A stretch of 54,066 nt of DNA, taken from contig NZ_SLUN01000039.1 of assembly GCF_004340685.1 (NCBI RefSeq), forward strand, positions 1-54,066, given 5' to 3'. Both the position numbers and the translations under genes were made by a program. This DNA comes from Hydrogenispora ethanolica (GTDB lineage Bacteria > Bacillota > UBA4882 > UBA8346). Shown in pieces: positions 35,610 through 43,466 of the stretch (positions are counted from its first letter, which is position 1; every line of letters starts with the position of its first letter). The notes below the pieces were generated by a model. The model was not told the DNA's origin. It searched no databases and worked only from the letters and a program-made list of their open reading frames with translations.

Positions 35610-36383
35610 ATGAAAGAGTTTAACGGTTTTGATAAAAACTTTAATCTGGATCAAAAAGTCGCGCTGGTCACCGGAGCCGCCAGCGGGATCGGCAAAGCCA
35701 TCGCCACGCTGTTCGCGGAGAAGAACGCCGCTCTGATTCTGGTGGACCGGCTGCCTGAAGTGAAAGAAGTCGCGGCTTCCCTGGGGGAACTGGGCGTAAA
35801 AATCCTGCCGCTGGTGGTGGATGTAACCAGCAATGAAAGTATCCGCCAGATGGTTGGCGATAGCATCAAGACCTTCGGGAAGATTGACATCCTGGTCAAC
35901 TGCGCCGGAGTGGTATTCCTGGACGACGCGGAGAATTTGCCGGAGAATGATTGGGATAAGACCATGGCCATCAATTTGAAGGCGCCGTTCATGATCGCCC
36001 AGGCGGTGGGGAAAACGATGATTCAGCGGAACGGCGGAAAAATTATTAACATTGCCTCCCAAGCCGGGGTGATCGCCCTCGACAAGCACGTTGCCTATTG
36101 CGCCAGCAAGGCCGCGATCATCGGCATGACCAAGGTCTTGGCCATTGAATGGGCGGAATTTAACATTCAGGTCAACGCGGTGTCGCCCACCGTGATCCTG
36201 ACGGAACTCGGCAAGAAGGCCTGGGCGGGCGAGGTCGGAGAAGCGATGAAAAAGAAGATTCCGGCCGGCCGGTTTGGCTATCCGGAAGAGGTCGCCGCCG
36301 GCGTGGTCTTCCTGGCCAGTGACGCGGCTGATATGATCACCGGGGCCAATCTGGTCATCGACGGCGGTTATACCATCCAATAA
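35610..36383 (+). CDS. SDR-family polyol dehydrogenase (D-threitol-dehydrogenase-like)
   Basis: A 257-residue classical short-chain dehydrogenase. VTGAASGIGKAIA (about 20-32) binds NAD(P); LVDR after the second strand has Asp, typical of NAD preference; NCAGV, the Ser in NIASQAG, and YCASK give the catalytic tetrad; IDGGYTIQ is the C-terminus. It resembles GolD/DthD-type diol and tetritol dehydrogenases, which are found with DhaK and RpiB genes. In this locus it would oxidise an imported polyol to the ketose phosphorylated by DhaKL. ATG 35610 has GAAAGGGG 9 nt upstream. Confidence 0.88.
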   Translation: MKEFNGFDKNFNLDQKVALVTGAASGIGKAIATLFAEKNAALILVDRLPEVKEVAASLGELGVKILPLVVDVTSNESIRQMVGDSIKTFGKIDILVNCAGVVFLDDAENLPENDWDKTMAINLKAPFMIAQAVGKTMIQRNGGKIINIASQAGVIALDKHVAYCASKAAIIGMTKVLAIEWAEFNIQVNAVSPTVILTELGKKAWAGEVGEAMKKKIPAGRFGYPEEVAAGVVFLASDAADMITGANLVIDGGYTIQ

Positions 36384-36400
36384 CCAATGGTGTTTGACGG

Positions 36401-36436
36401 GGCTGTCTTTCCGAACCCAAAGACAGCCTCATTTTA
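36401..36436 (+). terminator. intrinsic terminator after the SDR gene
   Basis: GGCTGTCTTT (36401-36410) / AAAGACAGCC (36419-36428) with 8-nt loop, then TCATTTTATT. End of the sugar locus. Confidence 0.85.
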
Positions 36437-36655
36437 TTGTTCATTGAAAAAATCTCCTGGCTGTGGCGAATTGGAAAATACGGCTTCCTCTAAAACGCAA
36501 TCCCGCATTTGAAAGCTTGATAGGCTATGACAGGCCGCGTGGAATACTCTTGTTGCACCGGCAGGAAATTGATTTCATCCGTCGAAAAATGAGAGGAATT
36601 CTAACCATTGCGGAGCATAATTTATCTCAGAGATAGGAACCGGAGGGTGTTCGTC

Positions 36656-37618
36656 ATGCCGAAATGGAACGTTTATGTGACCCGGATGATCCCGCAGCCG
36701 GCCATCGAGCGTTTGCAGCAACACTGCGAGGTAACGGTCAATTCCGAGGACCGGGTTTTGACCCGCGCGGAGTTGCTGCGGGAGGTGGCGGGCAGGGACG
36801 CGGTGCTTTGCCTGCTGACGGATACGATCGACGTCGCGGTGCTGGATGCCGCAAAAGGAGCCAAGATCTTCGCCAATTACGCGGTGGGCTATAACAACAT
36901 CGATCTGCAGGCCGCGAGCGACCGGGGGATCCTCATCACCAACACTCCGGGGGTATTGACCGATACTACCGCCGAACTGGCCTGGGCCCTGCTTTTCGCC
37001 GTGGCCCGCCGGGTGGTGCCGGCCGATCAATTCACCCGGGCCGGCCGTTTTGAGGGCTGGGGCCCGATGTTGTTCCTGGGGCAGGATGTCACCGGGAAAA
37101 CGTTGGGGATCTTCGGCGGAGGCCGGATCGGGAGCGCTTTCGGGAAGAAAGCCAAGGGATTTGAGATGAAGCTGCTCTACTGCGACGTGCAACGGAATCC
37201 GGAGTTCGAAGCCGAAACCGGCGCCGAGTATGTGACCAAGGAAAGATTGCTCCGGGAGTCCGACTTTGTTTCGCTCCACATTCCGCTGCTTCCCGAGACC
37301 CGGCATTTCATCGGTGCCGCCGAGCTGCGCCTGATGAAGCCGACCGCCATCCTGATCAACACCTCCCGGGGACCGGTGATTGACGAAGCCGCCCTGGTGG
37401 ACGCCTTGTGGAACCGAACGATCTGGGGCGCGGGGCTCGACGTTTTCGAAGCCGAGCCGGAATTGGCGCCCGGCCTGACGGAGCTGGACAATGTGGTCAT
37501 CCTGCCGCACATCGCCAGTGCCACCATTGCGACCCGGACCCAAATGGGCCTGATGGCGGCGGAGAATATTCTGGCGGCGCTGCGCGGCGAGACTCCGCCC
37601 AACTGGGTCAACCGCTAA
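36656..37618 (+). CDS. glyoxylate/hydroxypyruvate reductase (D-2-hydroxyacid dehydrogenase)
   Basis: A 320-residue NAD(P)-dependent dehydrogenase of the GRHPR/GyaR kind. NYAVGYNNID (about 79-88), the Rossmann motif GIFGGGRIGSAFGKK (about 149-163), INTSRGPVIDEAAL, the catalytic Arg in the same segment, Glu in DVFEAEPE, and His in LPHIASAT (about 286). The 36437-36655 region upstream shows no other gene. ATG 36656 follows CGGAGGG. The aminotransferase behind the glycine riboswitch lies downstream, so glyoxylate is a likely shared metabolite. Confidence 0.9.
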   Translation: MPKWNVYVTRMIPQPAIERLQQHCEVTVNSEDRVLTRAELLREVAGRDAVLCLLTDTIDVAVLDAAKGAKIFANYAVGYNNIDLQAASDRGILITNTPGVLTDTTAELAWALLFAVARRVVPADQFTRAGRFEGWGPMLFLGQDVTGKTLGIFGGGRIGSAFGKKAKGFEMKLLYCDVQRNPEFEAETGAEYVTKERLLRESDFVSLHIPLLPETRHFIGAAELRLMKPTAILINTSRGPVIDEAALVDALWNRTIWGAGLDVFEAEPELAPGLTELDNVVILPHIASATIATRTQMGLMAAENILAALRGETPPNWVNR

Positions 37619-37667
37619 ACCGTTTCCGGGCGGGCATTGCACCGATAACTGAATATCGCTTTTGGAT

Positions 37668-37920
37668 GAACGATACGGGAGAGACCCGCCCGGGGCGGGA
37701 GCCGAAGAAGCAAGCAACGGAAAGGGGTCAACTTTCCGGCGAATCTTTCAGGCAAAAGGACCGTATCCGGACAGAACTCTGAAAAGTTGACGTTCGGCCA
37801 TTGCCATTCGCCGCGGCAAGAATGGGGAAGGCAAATCGCCTGAGCGTCATACCGAAGGAGCAAAACCCCGCCAAGGGCGCGGGGCGGAAACTCTCAGGTC
37901 AGCAAACAGGGCATAGACTT
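37668..37920 (+). promoter_or_regulatory. tandem glycine riboswitch
   Basis: Two aptamers in tandem. Aptamer 1 (about 37668-37785): P1 ATACGG / CCGTAT, GGGAGAGACC, GCCGAAGAAGCAA, AATCTTTCAGGCAAAAGGAC and GGACAGAACTCTG. Aptamer 2 (about 37786-37920): TACCGAAGGAGCAAA, ACTCTCAGGT and an AGCAAACAGGGCATAG end. These are the conserved cores of the glycine class. Ligand glycine is known for the class. It controls the aminotransferase through the terminator that overlaps its 3' end. Confidence 0.95.
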
Positions 37921-37941
37921 TGGTCATGCGCTGTTTTTTTT
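37905..37941 (+). terminator. riboswitch-controlled terminator
   Basis: AACAG-G-GCAT (37905-37914) pairs with ATGC-G-CTGTT (37926-37935), followed by a run of T. The left arm overlaps the last strand of aptamer 2, so glycine binding would compete with the terminator and allow expression, the usual ON logic. Confidence 0.8.
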
Positions 37942-37999
37942 ATCCGCGAATGCGGCTGAAGGGATCCCGGTTGGCGAAAATCAAAGGAGGGGTCATGGA

Positions 38000-39193
38000 A
38001 TGGAAAAAGCGAAACGTATCAGCAGGCTCGGCACGGAAAACGCCTTTGAGGTTCTGGCGGTCGTGAACCGACTGGTGAAGGAGGGCCGGAGCATCGTCAG
38101 TTTCTGCATCGGCGAGCCGGACTTCGACACCCCGGCCCATGTCAAACAGGCCGGAATGGAGGCGATCGCCCGGAACGAGACCCATTACGGCCCGTCGGCG
38201 GGCCTGATTTCTTTCCGGGAGGAGATCGCCGCCTATATCTCCAGGACGCGGGGGATCGCCGTGGACCCGGAGGAAGTGGTGGTCACGCCCGGCGCGAAGC
38301 CCATCATCTTCCACGGGATCCTCGCCTGCGTCGATGAAGGGGACGAAGTGATCTATCCCAATCCCGGTTTTCCGATCTACGAATCGATGATCAACTTCGT
38401 GGGGGCCAGGCCCGTTCCTGCGGCCTTGCTGGAACGGAAAGGCTTCAGCTTCGACTTGGATGAGTTTCGCCGCTTGATCACGCCCAGGACCAAGCTGATC
38501 ATCTTGAATTCGCCCCAGAATCCGACCGGCGGCGTCTTGAGCCGGGCCGACCTGGAAGCCGTCGCCGAACTGGCGATCCGCCACGATCTGTGGGTCATCT
38601 CCGACGAAGTCTACTCGCGGATCCTCTATGAAGGGGAGTTTGCCAGCATCGCCTCGCTGCCGGGGATGAAAGAGCGGACCATCCTGATCGACGGCTTCTC
38701 CAAGACCTACGCCATGACCGGCTGGCGGCTGGGCTACGGCGTGATGAACCGGGATCTGGCCAGGGACATCGCCCGGCTGGAGACGAATTGCGAGTCCTGC
38801 ACCGCCACGTTCACGCAATATGCCGGGTTGGAGGCGCTGCAAGGGCCGCAGCACGCTTCAGACCGGATGGTGCAGGAGTTCAAGGAACGGCGCGATCGGA
38901 TCGTCGACGGCTTGAACGCTATCGAAGGGATTCGCTGTTTGCGGCCGCAAGGCTCCTTTTACGTCTTCCCCAACGTGACTGAGGCTTGCCGCAGGCTCGG
39001 CTTCAAAGATTCCAAAGCGCTCCAGGAGTATCTGCTCTTCGAGGGCAGCGTGGCGGTACTGCCCCGGACCTCCTTCGGCCGGAAGAATGACGGCGAGACC
39101 GAGGAGTACATCCGGCTTTCCTACGCCACTTCCAAGGAGCAGATCCGCGAAGGGCTGCGTCGGATCAAGGAGGCCCTGGAAAGACGGGCCTGA
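38000..39193 (+). CDS. PLP-dependent aminotransferase (class I/II, aspartate-aminotransferase fold)
   Basis: A 397-residue enzyme. Motifs: GEPDFDTP (about 37-44), YGPSAGLISFRE, NSPQNPTGG (about 173-181, the Asn and Pro of the PLP ring stack), SDEVYSRILY with the Asp that binds PLP N1, and SKTYAMTGWRLGY with the PLP lysine (about 235), then RLSYATS with the carboxylate-binding Arg. Class gives aspartate, alanine or branched substrates; the glycine riboswitch immediately upstream suggests glycine-linked transamination (glycine with glyoxylate). Start ATG 38000 has GGAGGGG 7 nt upstream. Confidence 0.92.
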   Translation: MEKAKRISRLGTENAFEVLAVVNRLVKEGRSIVSFCIGEPDFDTPAHVKQAGMEAIARNETHYGPSAGLISFREEIAAYISRTRGIAVDPEEVVVTPGAKPIIFHGILACVDEGDEVIYPNPGFPIYESMINFVGARPVPAALLERKGFSFDLDEFRRLITPRTKLIILNSPQNPTGGVLSRADLEAVAELAIRHDLWVISDEVYSRILYEGEFASIASLPGMKERTILIDGFSKTYAMTGWRLGYGVMNRDLARDIARLETNCESCTATFTQYAGLEALQGPQHASDRMVQEFKERRDRIVDGLNAIEGIRCLRPQGSFYVFPNVTEACRRLGFKDSKALQEYLLFEGSVAVLPRTSFGRKNDGETEEYIRLSYATSKEQIREGLRRIKEALERRA

Positions 39194-39202
39194 CTCTCCG
39201 GG

Positions 39203-39264
39203 CCGGAGCCGCCATTCCCGAATGATCCGGCAATGATGGCGGCCCTCCCGGGCCGGCGGCTCCG
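39203..39264. repeat. long inverted repeat after the aminotransferase
   Basis: CCGGAGCCGCC (39203-39213) faces GGCGGCTCCG (39255-39264) across about 41 nt. It immediately precedes the terminator and would form a large outer stem in the transcript. Confidence 0.55.
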
Positions 39265-39266
39265 TG

Positions 39267-39302
39267 AAAAAACCTTGGCTCCTTCCGGAGCAAGGTTTTT
39301 TT
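39267..39302 (+). terminator. intrinsic terminator after the aminotransferase
   Basis: AAAACCTTG-G-CTCC / GGAG-CAAGGTTTT with loop TTCC, one bulged G and a T-run. Confidence 0.9.
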
Positions 39303-39410
39303 ATCGATGGGGTTCCCGGCTTTCCCGGCGTCCAACCGCGGCTCGCCCAAGCCGCCGCGCGGCGCAGGTAGCGCTCCATTGAGGGGCGAAAGGAAGCGGT
39401 TTTCCAACTG

Positions 39411-39641
39411 AATGAGCATGCGCAATCACTGCGCGAGCGTGCCCAGTTACTGAGCAAGCAAGCTTAGTCACTGTGGAAGCATGCCCGGTTGCTGCGTACC
39501 CATGCGCGGTAACCGCGCGACCATGCCCGGTTGTTGCGCATGAATGCACAGTCACTGTACGAGCATGCATGGTTACCGGGTAACCATGCACAGTTACCGC
39601 GCGAACATGCGCAGCTGCCGGGGAAGCATGCCCAGGAACGA
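39411..39641. repeat. degenerate 21-bp palindromic tandem repeat, array 2 (11 units)
   Basis: Eleven 21-bp units from 39411, with a degraded unit before them (39390). The consensus is CGCGAGCATGC then NCRGTNACYG. Almost every unit keeps the GCATGC palindrome or a close form and ends in a second palindrome whose arms vary in a paired way: CAGTCACTG at 39549-39557, CGGTAACCG at 39507-39515. It matches array 1 at 14661-14891 in period and consensus. Heptad-encoding open frames exist on both strands, but none has a ribosome site. Not CRISPR: there are no unique spacers. Confidence 0.85.
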
Positions 39642-40045
39642 TGAGAGTATCGTCGGCAATTCCGGGAGCTTCTTCGGCAACGGCGCGGGCGGCGTTCCCC
39701 GGATTCCATGGCCAAGGGGGAGGGACCGGTCCCGACTGGCGTTACCGCACCACCATATTTTCTCGGCGCAAAGCTGCGGAGAGAGCGGGATCTTGAGACT
39801 TGACGTTTCCGGCCGGAGAAGCTAATATGAAAATGAAGTTACTTTTTTAGATAGATAAACAAAGTCGATGCGGCAACGGGACGATCCGCCGGCCGGCTTC
39901 ACAACCGGAAGGCGTTGGCCGGAGGATCCGGCCGGGGGAGGACTCTGATGACACGGCGCGCGAGGACGGGTCTCATGGCCTGGATGGCGCGGGTCTCTAG
40001 TTTCGAGCCGCGCGACTGGAAACACGGAGCGGATGGGGCGATAGC
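39642..40045. other. gap without a recognisable gene
   Basis: About 400 bp between repeat array 2 and the ROK gene. I see no coding frame with a ribosome site, no strong hairpin and no clear promoter. The ROK transcript probably starts somewhere in the AT-rich stretch near 39825-39865. Confidence 0.5.
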
Positions 40046-41281
40046 ATGAAGTGGACGAAGACCGCCAGCCATAGCCGGGACCTCAAAGTGCTCAACCGGA
40101 TGCTGGCACTCAATACGATTCGGCTGCACGGGCCGATTGCCCGTTACGAAGTGGCCAAGATGACCGGGCTGGCCGCGCCGACGGTGACGGTGATCGTCAA
40201 TGACTTGATCGGCATGGGCATCGTGCAAGAGACGGGTCATGGCGCGTCCAGCGGCGGACGCCGGCCGGTGATGCTGGAACTCGATCCCGCGGCCGGCTAT
40301 ATTTTTGCGGTCCGCATTCAACAGGGCGAGCTGGTCGCCGCCGGGATGGACCTGGCCGGCGGCATCCTGGAAAGCCGGCGTCAAAAGCTGGAGACAACGG
40401 TTCCGGGAGAGGTGGTCGCGGCAATCGGAACCGCCTTTGAACAGTTGGTCGCCGACCTGCATATTCGTACTTCCAAAGTGCGCTGGTGCGGGATAGCCGC
40501 GCCGGGGCTGGTCAACTCGCGGGAAGGAATCGTCGAGCGCTCCTCCAATCTGGGTTGGAGCAAGGTCCGCCTAGGCGAGCTGGTGTCGGAGCGGCTGGGC
40601 GGGACCCCGGTCCATGTCGAGAATATCTCGAACGCCGCGGCCCTGGGAGAAAAGAGCTTCGGCAGCGGCAAAGACTGTTCCAATCTGATCTTCCTGAACC
40701 TGTCGGTCGGCGTCGGGGCCGGGATCATCATTCATAATGACTTGTTCGGCGGCAGCCGCGGCTATGCGGGGGAGGTCGGCACGGCCGGCATGCCGGACGC
40801 GCCGGAGGGAGAATGCTCCCGGACCGTGCCCTCCTGCTACCGTACCTTGGAGGAGCAATGCGGCGTCCGGGGGATCCTGGAGCAGGCGAGGGCCGCCGTC
40901 CCCGAATCCGTTCTGGCGGCCCACGGCCTCTCCTCAAACAGCCTCAGCCTCGAAGCACTCCTCCAACCGCCGCTCGCCGCGGTTCCGGCCGTCCGCCGGA
41001 TCATGGAGGAAGCCAGCCGGCTGGTGGGCATGAAAGTGGCGGAACTCATGAACGTATTTGACCCCGAAATGGTGATCCTCGGCGGCGAGCTGGCCCGCTG
41101 CGGCGGCCTGCTGCTCGATGAGATGCTGCGGATGGTCGAAGCCCATGCCTTGCCGGAGATTCGGGAAGCGGTCCAAATCGTCATCTCTACGATGCCGGAG
41201 GATCCGCCGCTGATGGGAGTCTATGCATTGGTCCTGGACCAGTTGTTCTATTCCGAGGAATGGATCGCCGGCGAAAGGTAG
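40046..41281 (+). CDS. ROK-family transcriptional regulator (NagC/XylR-like)
   Basis: A 411-residue sugar-responsive repressor. The N-terminal wHTH (about 10-75) has IARYEVAKMTGLAAPTVTVI; the ROK fold follows with GIAAPGLVNSREG and ENISNAAALGEKSFG. Sugar kinases of this family have NDANAA there; the catalytic Asp is missing, as expected in a repressor. The zinc motif is unusual: instead of C-x-C-G-x2-G-C the segment reads CSRTVPSC with a later CG. The neighbouring nagA remnant and nagB suggest an amino-sugar ligand. ATG 40046 has a weak ribosome site, so the start is not certain. Confidence 0.88.
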   Translation: MKWTKTASHSRDLKVLNRMLALNTIRLHGPIARYEVAKMTGLAAPTVTVIVNDLIGMGIVQETGHGASSGGRRPVMLELDPAAGYIFAVRIQQGELVAAGMDLAGGILESRRQKLETTVPGEVVAAIGTAFEQLVADLHIRTSKVRWCGIAAPGLVNSREGIVERSSNLGWSKVRLGELVSERLGGTPVHVENISNAAALGEKSFGSGKDCSNLIFLNLSVGVGAGIIIHNDLFGGSRGYAGEVGTAGMPDAPEGECSRTVPSCYRTLEEQCGVRGILEQARAAVPESVLAAHGLSSNSLSLEALLQPPLAAVPAVRRIMEEASRLVGMKVAELMNVFDPEMVILGGELARCGGLLLDEMLRMVEAHALPEIREAVQIVISTMPEDPPLMGVYALVLDQLFYSEEWIAGER

Positions 41282-41303
41282 ATTGAGACGCGGGGCCGGC
41301 ATT

Positions 41304-41434
41304 AGAAGCGTTGTGATAAACCCTGTCCGAAGGCCAGGGTGAACACAAAAGCTCAGAAAAGCAAGTGATAAAGTCGTTTTTTAGGCCATTGAAAGGATGG
41401 TTTCCGAATTTGAGGACTTTATCACATGGCTTTT
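41304..41434 (+). repeat. structured repeat element, copy C (nagA leader)
   Basis: Third copy of the element at 19161 and 28032. Outer stem AGAAGC / GCTTTT, CCCTG / CAGGG around TCCGAAGGC, and GTGATAAAG / CTTTATCAC. It lies 22 bp past the ROK stop and ends directly against the ribosome site GGAAGGAG (41435-41442) of the nagA remnant, so as RNA it could control translation there. Confidence 0.85.
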
Positions 41435-41448
41435 GGAAGGAGAAGTGT

Positions 41449-41606
41449 ATGAAACCGGCGATATTGCTCACCAATGGGACGTTGTTGACACCGCTGCGGG
41501 TGATCCCCCACGGCGCGGTTCTGGTGGAGGGGACCGGATCCGGGAATTCGGCCCGGCCGAGGCGTTCAGCTTTCCTGAGAATGTCCAGGTGGTGGATGTC
41601 CGGGGG
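41449..41606 (+). pseudogene. nagA: N-acetylglucosamine-6-phosphate deacetylase remnant
   Basis: About 52 codons of the N-terminal part of a NagA/amidohydrolase are left: ILLTNGTLLTPLRVI, then HGAVLVEG, then after a one-base frameshift (a missing G near 41530) DRIREFGPAEAFSFPENV and QVVDVRG. The metal-binding and catalytic parts are absent: NagB begins 158 bp later, while a full NagA needs about 1.1 kb. So this is a large deletion plus a frameshift. The ribosome site and leader element remain intact. Confidence 0.8.
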
Positions 41607-41763
41607 GCCTCCGGTCGAAGGGCAAATTTATTACCAAGCGCCGGAGCCCGCCCCGTGAGCGAATCAGTGAGCCCGAAGCCGGATTGGACTTAGACCTCCG
41701 CCGCCAACAGCGGGGAGGAAAGAGAAAATTCATTATCACAGTGCGAAAAGGAATGAGTAAATC

Positions 41764-42582
41764 ATGAGTTTGAAAAGACTGACCGTCGATCGTTTGGCGG
41801 TTGAAATCTACGATACCCGGGAGGCCATGGGCGCCGCTGCCGGCGCAGCCGTGGCCCAAAAGATGATCGAACTCCTAACGGTGCAGGACTCGGTGCGGAT
41901 GATCTTCGCCGCCGCGCCTTCCCAGAATGAATTTTTAGACGCGCTCGCTCGGGCCGGGAGCATCGACTGGTCCCGGGTGACTGCTTTTCACATGGATGAT
42001 TACCCGGGACTGCCCGACGCCGCTCCACAGCGGTTCTCCTCGTTCTTGAAAGCGCGCCTCTTTGACCGGGTTCAGCCAGGGCGGGTCCATTATTTGATTC
42101 CGCCCGCTTCGCCGCTGGCGGGCAAGGGGGCGCTTTGGGCCATGGGCGATGCCGTCGCCGACGCCTGTGACCGTTACGCCGCACGACTCAGCGAACGGCC
42201 CATCGACATCGTCTGCATGGGCATCGGCGAGAACGGGCATATCGCCTTCAATGATCCGCCGGTGGCCGATTTTCACGATCCGAAGCTGGTGAAACTGGTG
42301 GAATTGGAAGAAGCTTGCCGGTTGCAACAAGTCCATGACGGGTGTTTTGCCACCTTGGAAGAGGTTCCCACTCATGCCCTGACCCTGACCATCCCCGCGT
42401 TGATCGGCGCGCGGTGGCTGTATTGCATCGTCCCCGGACCGGCCAAGCGGGAAGCGGTCACGCGGACGCTGAACGACCCGGTCGGCACCGCTTGCCCGGC
42501 GACGATCCTGCGCCGGCATCCCCAGGCGCGCCTTTATCTCGACCGCCAGTCGGCGCCGCGCGATCCGGCTACTGAGCCATGA
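41764..42582 (+). CDS. nagB: glucosamine-6-phosphate deaminase-like protein (NagB family)
   Basis: A 272-residue NagB-family isomerase/deaminase that converts glucosamine 6-phosphate to fructose 6-phosphate. FHMDDYPG (about 78-85) holds the catalytic Asp; GIGENGHIAFNDP (about 157-169) holds the catalytic His and the neighbouring Glu-Asn. TLTIPALIGARWLYCIVPG is the usual C-terminal segment. The N-terminus is standard and the ribosome site modest. Family members with shifted specificity exist, so the exact substrate is open. The gene overlaps the next by ATGA (42579-42582). Confidence 0.85.
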   Translation: MSLKRLTVDRLAVEIYDTREAMGAAAGAAVAQKMIELLTVQDSVRMIFAAAPSQNEFLDALARAGSIDWSRVTAFHMDDYPGLPDAAPQRFSSFLKARLFDRVQPGRVHYLIPPASPLAGKGALWAMGDAVADACDRYAARLSERPIDIVCMGIGENGHIAFNDPPVADFHDPKLVKLVELEEACRLQQVHDGCFATLEEVPTHALTLTIPALIGARWLYCIVPGPAKREAVTRTLNDPVGTACPATILRRHPQARLYLDRQSAPRDPATEP

Positions 42583-43418
42583 GGACTAAAATCCATCCCA
42601 GGCTGGTCTTTTCTTCCCGGGCCAGCGGCGGAGATTTCCGCGCCGCATTATCATTCGCAGCGGCCCATCATTTTGACGGCATCGATTGGAATCTGGATTA
42701 TTTCCGGATCGCCGCCGCTTCCAACGCTCGGAAGCTTTTTACGGAAGCGGTGCTGAACAGCGGGCTCCCGACCCGGTTTCACGCGCCTTGCCAGGACGTC
42801 GAGATCGGACACGCCAATCCGCTCTATGCGGAGGCGGCTTTGATCTATTTGAAGATGTATATCGATTTCGTGAAGGTTTTTCCGGAGACCCACTTGAATC
42901 TGCACATCGGGTCGCGTAGTATTCCCGAGACGGAATTGTCCTGGGAGACCGCCCTGCATCATCTGAAGGAACTGGTTCGCTACGGCCGGGAATGCGGCGT
43001 CACGGTTTGTCTGGAAAACCTGAAGAAAGGCTGGACCAGCGATCCGGAGCGATTGGCCGCCCTGGCCGCGGCGTCCGGGGCTATGGTCACCCTGGATATC
43101 GGCCATGCCCGGGCCTTTCTGAAAGCGGCGCAGCTTTCGGTGAGCCTGGAGCAGTATATCCAGCCTTTTGCCCACCGCATCCGGAATTTGCACCTCTATG
43201 AGATTGAAACCGTTGCGGGCCGGCACCAGGAGCCGGAGAACCTGGAGGCGATCGGACCGATTTTAAATTGGGCGTTGGAGCATGAGATCCAGTGGTGGGT
43301 CCTGGAACTCAGCGATTTTGACGAAGCCTTGCGTACCAAGAGGTTGCTGGAAGCGGCGTATCTTGCCGAAAGACCGGCTGAAATCGCTCACCAAAAAATT
43401 TTGAAGCGGATAAACTAA
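42579..43418 (+). CDS. sugar phosphate isomerase/epimerase (xylose-isomerase-like TIM barrel)
   Basis: A 279-residue TIM-barrel protein of the AP-endonuclease-2/xylose-isomerase superfamily. Visible metal-site segments: RFHAPCQDVEIG (about 65-76), LNLHIGSRS, VCLENLKKG (Glu, about 146), TLDIGHARAF (Asp and His, about 170-175), and LHLYEIE. It is translationally coupled to nagB, suggesting action on an amino-sugar or related derivative. I cannot name the reaction. Confidence 0.8.
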   Translation: MRTKIHPRLVFSSRASGGDFRAALSFAAAHHFDGIDWNLDYFRIAAASNARKLFTEAVLNSGLPTRFHAPCQDVEIGHANPLYAEAALIYLKMYIDFVKVFPETHLNLHIGSRSIPETELSWETALHHLKELVRYGRECGVTVCLENLKKGWTSDPERLAALAAASGAMVTLDIGHARAFLKAAQLSVSLEQYIQPFAHRIRNLHLYEIETVAGRHQEPENLEAIGPILNWALEHEIQWWVLELSDFDEALRTKRLLEAAYLAERPAEIAHQKILKRIN

Positions 43419-43466
43419 CAGTGGGAAGCGCAGTCCAATTTGGGATGAAGAGAGTGATAGAGCCTC

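Noticed and set aside
35247-36380. 377-codon open frame opposite the SDR gene
   Set aside because: Covers the full SDR gene in antisense and crosses a terminator; no ribosome site.
39411-39641. CRISPR array
   Set aside because: Units are contiguous degenerate repeats without unique spacers, and no cas gene is in the window.
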